A DNA stretch of 17,009 nucleotides from contig JAIRRL010000134.1 of the NCBI GenBank assembly GCA_031255985.1, positions 1 through 17,009 of the forward strand, in the 5' to 3' direction. The notes below the pieces were generated by a model that ran no database searches, was not told the DNA's origin, and saw nothing but the letters and a program-made list of their open reading frames with translations. Numbering within the stretch: position 1 is the first letter of the stretch; each line of letters begins with the position of its first letter. This stretch comes from Gracilibacteraceae bacterium (lineage in GTDB: Bacteria; Bacillota; Desulfitobacteriia; Desulfitobacteriales; Syntrophobotulaceae). Shown here in pieces: positions 14,171 to 17,009 of the stretch. The position numbers and the translations under genes are program-made.

Positions 14171-15205
14171 ATGGGCAGATTGAAAGTCGCGGTTTTGTTT
14201 GGCGGCTGCTCGGAGGAACACGCCATATCGGTGAAATCAGCGGCGGAAATCGCCGCCGGCCTTGACGCTGAAAAATACGAGCCGATATTCATTGGCGTCA
14301 CCAGGGCGGGGGCCTGGAAAACATGCGGCCAACCGCGGGCGGATTGGGAAAAAGGCGAATGCCGTCCGGTCATACTCTCGCCGGACAGAAAAACGGGCGG
14401 CTTGCTGATTTGGGGGGAGGGCGGATGGCAAATCCAGCCGGTGGACGTGGTTTTTCCCGTTTTGCACGGCAAGACGGGCGAAGACGGCGTCGTACAGGGC
14501 TTGCTGGAACTGGCGGGAATTCCCTATGTGGGCTGCGGCGTGCAAAGTTCCGTTATTTGCATGGATAAATCGCTGGCTTACCTGGTCGCCCGCAGCGCGG
14601 GCATAGCCACGCCGGAATTTTGGCTTTTTGAGCGCGGCGACAGACCGGAGCCGGAGGCCTTCGTCTATCCCGTCTTTGTCAAACCCGCGCGGTCAGGCTC
14701 GTCCTTTGGCGTGAACAGGGTGGAGAGCGGCGGCGAACTGGCGGCCGCGGTCGAAGAGGCGAGACGGTATGACGGCAAGGTTTTGATTGAACAGGCCGTC
14801 TCCGGCTGTGAAGTCGGGTGCGCCGTGCTTGGAAACGGCGCCGGGTTGATTGTGGGCGCGATAGACCAAATCAGGCTGCGGCGCGGCTTTTTTCACATTC
14901 ATCAGGAAGCCGAACCGGAAAAAGGCTCTGAAAACGCGATCATTACCGTCCCCGCCGCTTTGCCGGCCGAAGAACGCGAGCGGATTGGGGAAACGGCGAA
15001 AGCAATTTATAGAGCGCTGGACTGCAGGGGGCTGGCCCGTGTGGATCTGTTCCGGCGGGAGGACGGGCGGCTGGTGCTGAACGAAGTCAATACTATGCCC
15101 GGTTTCACGTCATACAGCCGTTATCCCCGCATGATGGCCGCCGCCGGCCTGACGGCGCCTGAAGTGATTGACCGCCTGATTTCCTTGGCGCTGGAGGGAG
15201 GATAA
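14171..15205 (+). CDS. vanA: D-alanine--D-lactate ligase, VanA type
   Basis: This 344-residue cytoplasmic ATP-grasp ligase joins D-Ala to D-lactate, making the depsipeptide that replaces D-Ala-D-Ala in peptidoglycan precursors and lowers glycopeptide binding. It matches enterococcal VanA nearly without gaps as recalled. Shared blocks are LFGGCSEEH at 9-17, QSSVICMDKSLAYLVA at 125-140, YPVFVKPARSGSSFGV at 166-181, EQAVSGCEVGCAVLG at 207-221 and NEVNTMPGFTSYSRYPRMMA at 304-323. The diagnostic lactate-selecting His244 is present in FHIHQE, where D-Ala-D-Ala ligases have a Tyr. The RBS is perfect. The gene is followed 2 bases later by vanX. vanH does not precede it. GC-rich codon use matches its neighbours. 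Alternatives such as a VanB/D/M/F subtype cannot be excluded; a plain Ddl is unlikely. Confidence 0.93.
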   Translation: MGRLKVAVLFGGCSEEHAISVKSAAEIAAGLDAEKYEPIFIGVTRAGAWKTCGQPRADWEKGECRPVILSPDRKTGGLLIWGEGGWQIQPVDVVFPVLHGKTGEDGVVQGLLELAGIPYVGCGVQSSVICMDKSLAYLVARSAGIATPEFWLFERGDRPEPEAFVYPVFVKPARSGSSFGVNRVESGGELAAAVEEARRYDGKVLIEQAVSGCEVGCAVLGNGAGLIVGAIDQIRLRRGFFHIHQEAEPEKGSENAIITVPAALPAEERERIGETAKAIYRALDCRGLARVDLFRREDGRLVLNEVNTMPGFTSYSRYPRMMAAAGLTAPEVIDRLISLALEGG

Positions 15206-15207
15206 GC

Positions 15208-15816
15208 ATGGAAAAAGGATTTGTTTTTTTAGACGAAATGCTGCCCGGCGTCCGCTGGGACGCCAAATACGCCACATGGGACAATTTCACCGGGAAACCG
15301 GTGGACGGGTATGAAGTTAACCGGGTAGCGGGAACGCGCGCCCTGGCCCAGGCCCTGATCGAAGCGCGGCGGCGGGCGGCGGCTCTGGGATGCGGTTTGC
15401 TGCTTTGGGACGCCTACCGGCCCAACCGGGCGGTGCGCTGCTTTTTGCGCTGGGCCGGACAGCGGGAGGACGGGCGGACAAAGGAAAGGTACTATCCCAA
15501 TATTGACCGGGCGGATATGGTCGCCAAAGGCTATGTGGCCTCCCGCTCAAGCCACAGCCGCGGAAGCGCCGTTGACCTCACTCTTTACCGTCTGGACACG
15601 GGCGCGCTCCTTTCCATGGGAGGCGGTTTCGATCTGATGGATGAGCGTTCGCATCACGGCGCGGGGGGAATCGCGGCCGGGGAAGGGCAAAATCGCGCCC
15701 TCCTGCGCTCAATCATGGAAAACAGCGGCTTTGAGGCGTATCGCTTTGAATGGTGGCACTATGTGCTGAAAGACGAGCCGTATCCCGACTGTTATTTTGA
15801 TTTTCCCGTGCAGTGA
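15208..15816 (+). CDS. vanX: D-alanyl-D-alanine dipeptidase VanX
   Basis: This zinc-dependent cytoplasmic dipeptidase hydrolyses D-Ala-D-Ala so that only D-Ala-D-Lac reaches the cell wall. The length of 202 residues equals VanX. The active site is intact at the standard numbers: Arg71 in YRPNRAV, zinc ligands His116 and Asp123 in SSHSRGSAVD, catalytic Glu181 and zinc ligand His184 in EWWHYVL. Near-identical blocks include VRWDAKYATWDNFTGKPVDG at 15-34 and ASRSSHSRGSAVDLTLYRLD at 111-130. There is no signal peptide, as expected for VanX and unlike VanY carboxypeptidases. The ATG lies 2 bases after the vanA stop with its GGGAGG inside the vanA tail, so the two are translated as one operon. A terminator follows about 110 bases downstream. 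Confidence 0.96.
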   Translation: MEKGFVFLDEMLPGVRWDAKYATWDNFTGKPVDGYEVNRVAGTRALAQALIEARRRAAALGCGLLLWDAYRPNRAVRCFLRWAGQREDGRTKERYYPNIDRADMVAKGYVASRSSHSRGSAVDLTLYRLDTGALLSMGGGFDLMDERSHHGAGGIAAGEGQNRALLRSIMENSGFEAYRFEWWHYVLKDEPYPDCYFDFPVQ

Positions 15817-15924
15817 TCTTGGCGCGGGGAGCGGGCGCGCTCAGGCGGCGGCTGGAACCCTTTTATTTCAGCCATTCAGACCGGCGGCGCCCAAGGCCCC
15901 GCGCATACATATATGGAAATATTT

Positions 15925-15950
15925 AGCAAAAAGAAGATTTTGCTCTTTTT
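15925..15950 (+). terminator. Intrinsic terminator after vanX
   Basis: AGCAAAA (15925-15931), a six-base loop and TTTTGCT (15938-15944) form a 7-bp stem followed by CTTTTT. The stem is AT-rich, so strength is moderate. It lies 36 bases before the -10 of the next gene. Upstream, GGCTGGAA/TTTCAGCC could form another hairpin near 15850-15875 without a U run. Confidence 0.6.
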
Positions 15951-15963
15951 CGCGGTTTTCCTA

Positions 15964-15991
15964 TTTACTTTTGTGACTTTAGTGCTATAAT
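15964..15991 (+). promoter_or_regulatory. Promoter of the CWB2 protein gene
   Basis: TTTACT at 15964-15969, 16 bases, then a perfect TATAAT at 15986-15991 preceded by TGC (extended -10). The leader of about 90 bases contains GCCGGC at 16007-16012 and again at 16034-16039, able to pair as a short hairpin. Confidence 0.7.
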
Positions 15992-16086
15992 TTATTTGGG
16001 AATCAAGCCGGCGCCCCCTTGTTTTTTCCTGTTGCCGGCCGAAATACTTTATAAATCACCGTATTTTTTCGCAAGGAGTGTGTGTT

Positions 16087-17009
16087 ATGATAAAAAAATA
16101 TAATCAAATTTTTGCCGTATTACTGGCTTTCATGATGATGTTGAACGCCGTCCTCGTTTTGCGGCCGCCGGAATTGGCGGCGGCTTCGACGAGCATGAAA
16201 TTTTCGCGCATTTCGGGCGAAAACCGTTATGAGACGGCGGTCAAGGTTTCCCAGACCGGCTGGAAAGACGCCGGCGTCGCCGTTATCGCCTCAGGCGCCG
16301 ACGCCAATCTGGTTGACGCCCTGACCATAGCGCCGCTGGCCCGCATAATGAACGCGCCGATTTTGCTCACGAACGGCGCTGACCTCACGGAATCAACCGC
16401 TCAGGAATTGTTGCGGCTGAATACGGAAACCGTCTACATCGCGAGCGGCCTGGGCGTGATCAACCAGCGCGTGCGCAACCAGCTGGATCGCATCGGCGTG
16501 AGCGTTGTTTCCCTTGGCGGCCAGAACCGCTTTGAAACCGCCCTGAATATCGCCAAGGAAATCGACCGTTTCCGCCCCGTGACCACCGCGATCGTCTCCA
16601 CGGCTTATTCCAACGTGGACGCTCTTTCCGCCGCTTCCATCGCCGCCCAGAACGGCTGGCCCATACTTCTCAGCGCCCCGGAAAGCATTCCTTCCGACGC
16701 GCGCGTTTTCCTTGATAATTCCGCTATTACCAGGACATATGTGATTGGCGGCGAGGGAGTCGTCTCCGATCAGGTGCTCGCGAGCCTGAAAAGTCCCGTG
16801 CGCCTGGGCGGGCAGGATCGCTACGCCACTAATCTGGAAATCCTCAAGCGTTTTGAAAACGATATGGATTTTGAGAATCTTTACGTCGCTAACGGCCTGA
16901 ACAACCATCTCGTGGATTCTCTGGTCGCTTCCAGTTATATCGCCGGCCACCCGCTCCTGATGGTGAATAATATCCGGGTCGAGCGCCCGGCCATCACTTT
17001 TCTGGCCGG
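16087..17009 (+). CDS. Secreted cell wall-binding repeat 2 (CWB2) family protein (partial, C-terminus outside window)
   Basis: 307 codons are visible before the right edge. Residues 1-35 form a signal peptide: MIKKYN, a hydrophobic core (IFAVLLAFMMMLNAVLVL), then a probable cut after LAAA. Three CWB2 (PF04122-type) units follow, at about 38-130, 139-236 and 238 to the edge. Each opens with a R(I/L)xGxxRYxT-like motif (ISGENRYETAV, LGGQNRFETAL, LGGQDRYATNL) and continues with V(D)AL/LVDSL and a P-(I/L)L pair. In Clostridia such triple units anchor S-layer and surface proteins to anionic wall polymers; the functional domain is often elsewhere in the protein and may lie beyond the window. AAGGAG at 16073-16078 lies 8 bases before the ATG. 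It has its own promoter and is separated from vanX by a terminator, so a shared function with vanAX is not shown. Confidence 0.9.
   Translation, partial: MIKKYNQIFAVLLAFMMMLNAVLVLRPPELAAASTSMKFSRISGENRYETAVKVSQTGWKDAGVAVIASGADANLVDALTIAPLARIMNAPILLTNGADLTESTAQELLRLNTETVYIASGLGVINQRVRNQLDRIGVSVVSLGGQNRFETALNIAKEIDRFRPVTTAIVSTAYSNVDALSAASIAAQNGWPILLSAPESIPSDARVFLDNSAITRTYVIGGEGVVSDQVLASLKSPVRLGGQDRYATNLEILKRFENDMDFENLYVANGLNNHLVDSLVASSYIAGHPLLMVNNIRVERPAITFLA

Noticed and set aside
14023..14545. Minus-strand open frames opposite the vanA start
   Set aside because: They overlap the VanA frame and its control region, have no RBS and no recognisable protein features.
14171..15205. Ordinary housekeeping D-Ala-D-Ala ligase (Ddl)
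   Set aside because: The residue at the specificity position is His244 in FHIHQE, the long shared blocks match VanA rather than Ddl, and vanX follows directly.

Overview
The window looks like a chromosomal segment of a GC-rich member of the Bacillota (Firmicutes), probably Clostridia-like. The signs are a conserved rpmF-plsX-rnc-smc-ftsY housekeeping block, strong AGGAGG-type ribosome binding sites, sigma-A type promoters, a zinc-ribbon L32, a DivIC/FtsB protein and a CWB2 cell-wall-binding protein. The exact lineage cannot be named from the sequence alone.

Layout. Positions 1-3696 (minus) hold the first 1232 codons of a large membrane-anchored alpha-2-macroglobulin-like protein with two N-terminal SbsA-type Ig domains; the gene runs off the left edge. 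Divergent from it is a small FtsB/DivIC-type septum protein (3816-4136). A TetR-family regulator (4142-4780, minus) converges on that gene and has its own promoter with a palindrome over the -10. Next on the minus strand, in transcription order, come ilvE (branched-chain aminotransferase), rpmF (L32), plsX, rnc, smc, ftsY and mtnA. plsX/rnc and rnc/smc overlap by 4 bases (GTGA and ATGA). The fatty-acid genes and acpP that usually sit between plsX and rnc are absent. A strong terminator hairpin lies between rpmF and plsX.

The most notable region is 13847-15950 on the plus strand. A tRNA-Arg(CCU) gene with a strong promoter is followed by an AT-rich 197-bp regulatory region carrying two sets of helically phased direct repeats. 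Then come two genes that closely match VanA (D-alanine--D-lactate ligase, with the lactate-selecting His244) and VanX (D-Ala-D-Ala dipeptidase, with all zinc and catalytic residues and the standard length of 202). Together these would replace D-Ala-D-Ala peptidoglycan termini with D-Ala-D-Lac, the basis of glycopeptide (vancomycin-type) resistance. The usual vanH dehydrogenase and vanRS two-component genes are not adjacent. The two genes share the GC-rich codon style of their neighbours, which suggests long residence rather than a recent enterococcal transposon. The window ends inside a secreted CWB2 cell-wall-binding protein with its own extended -10 promoter.
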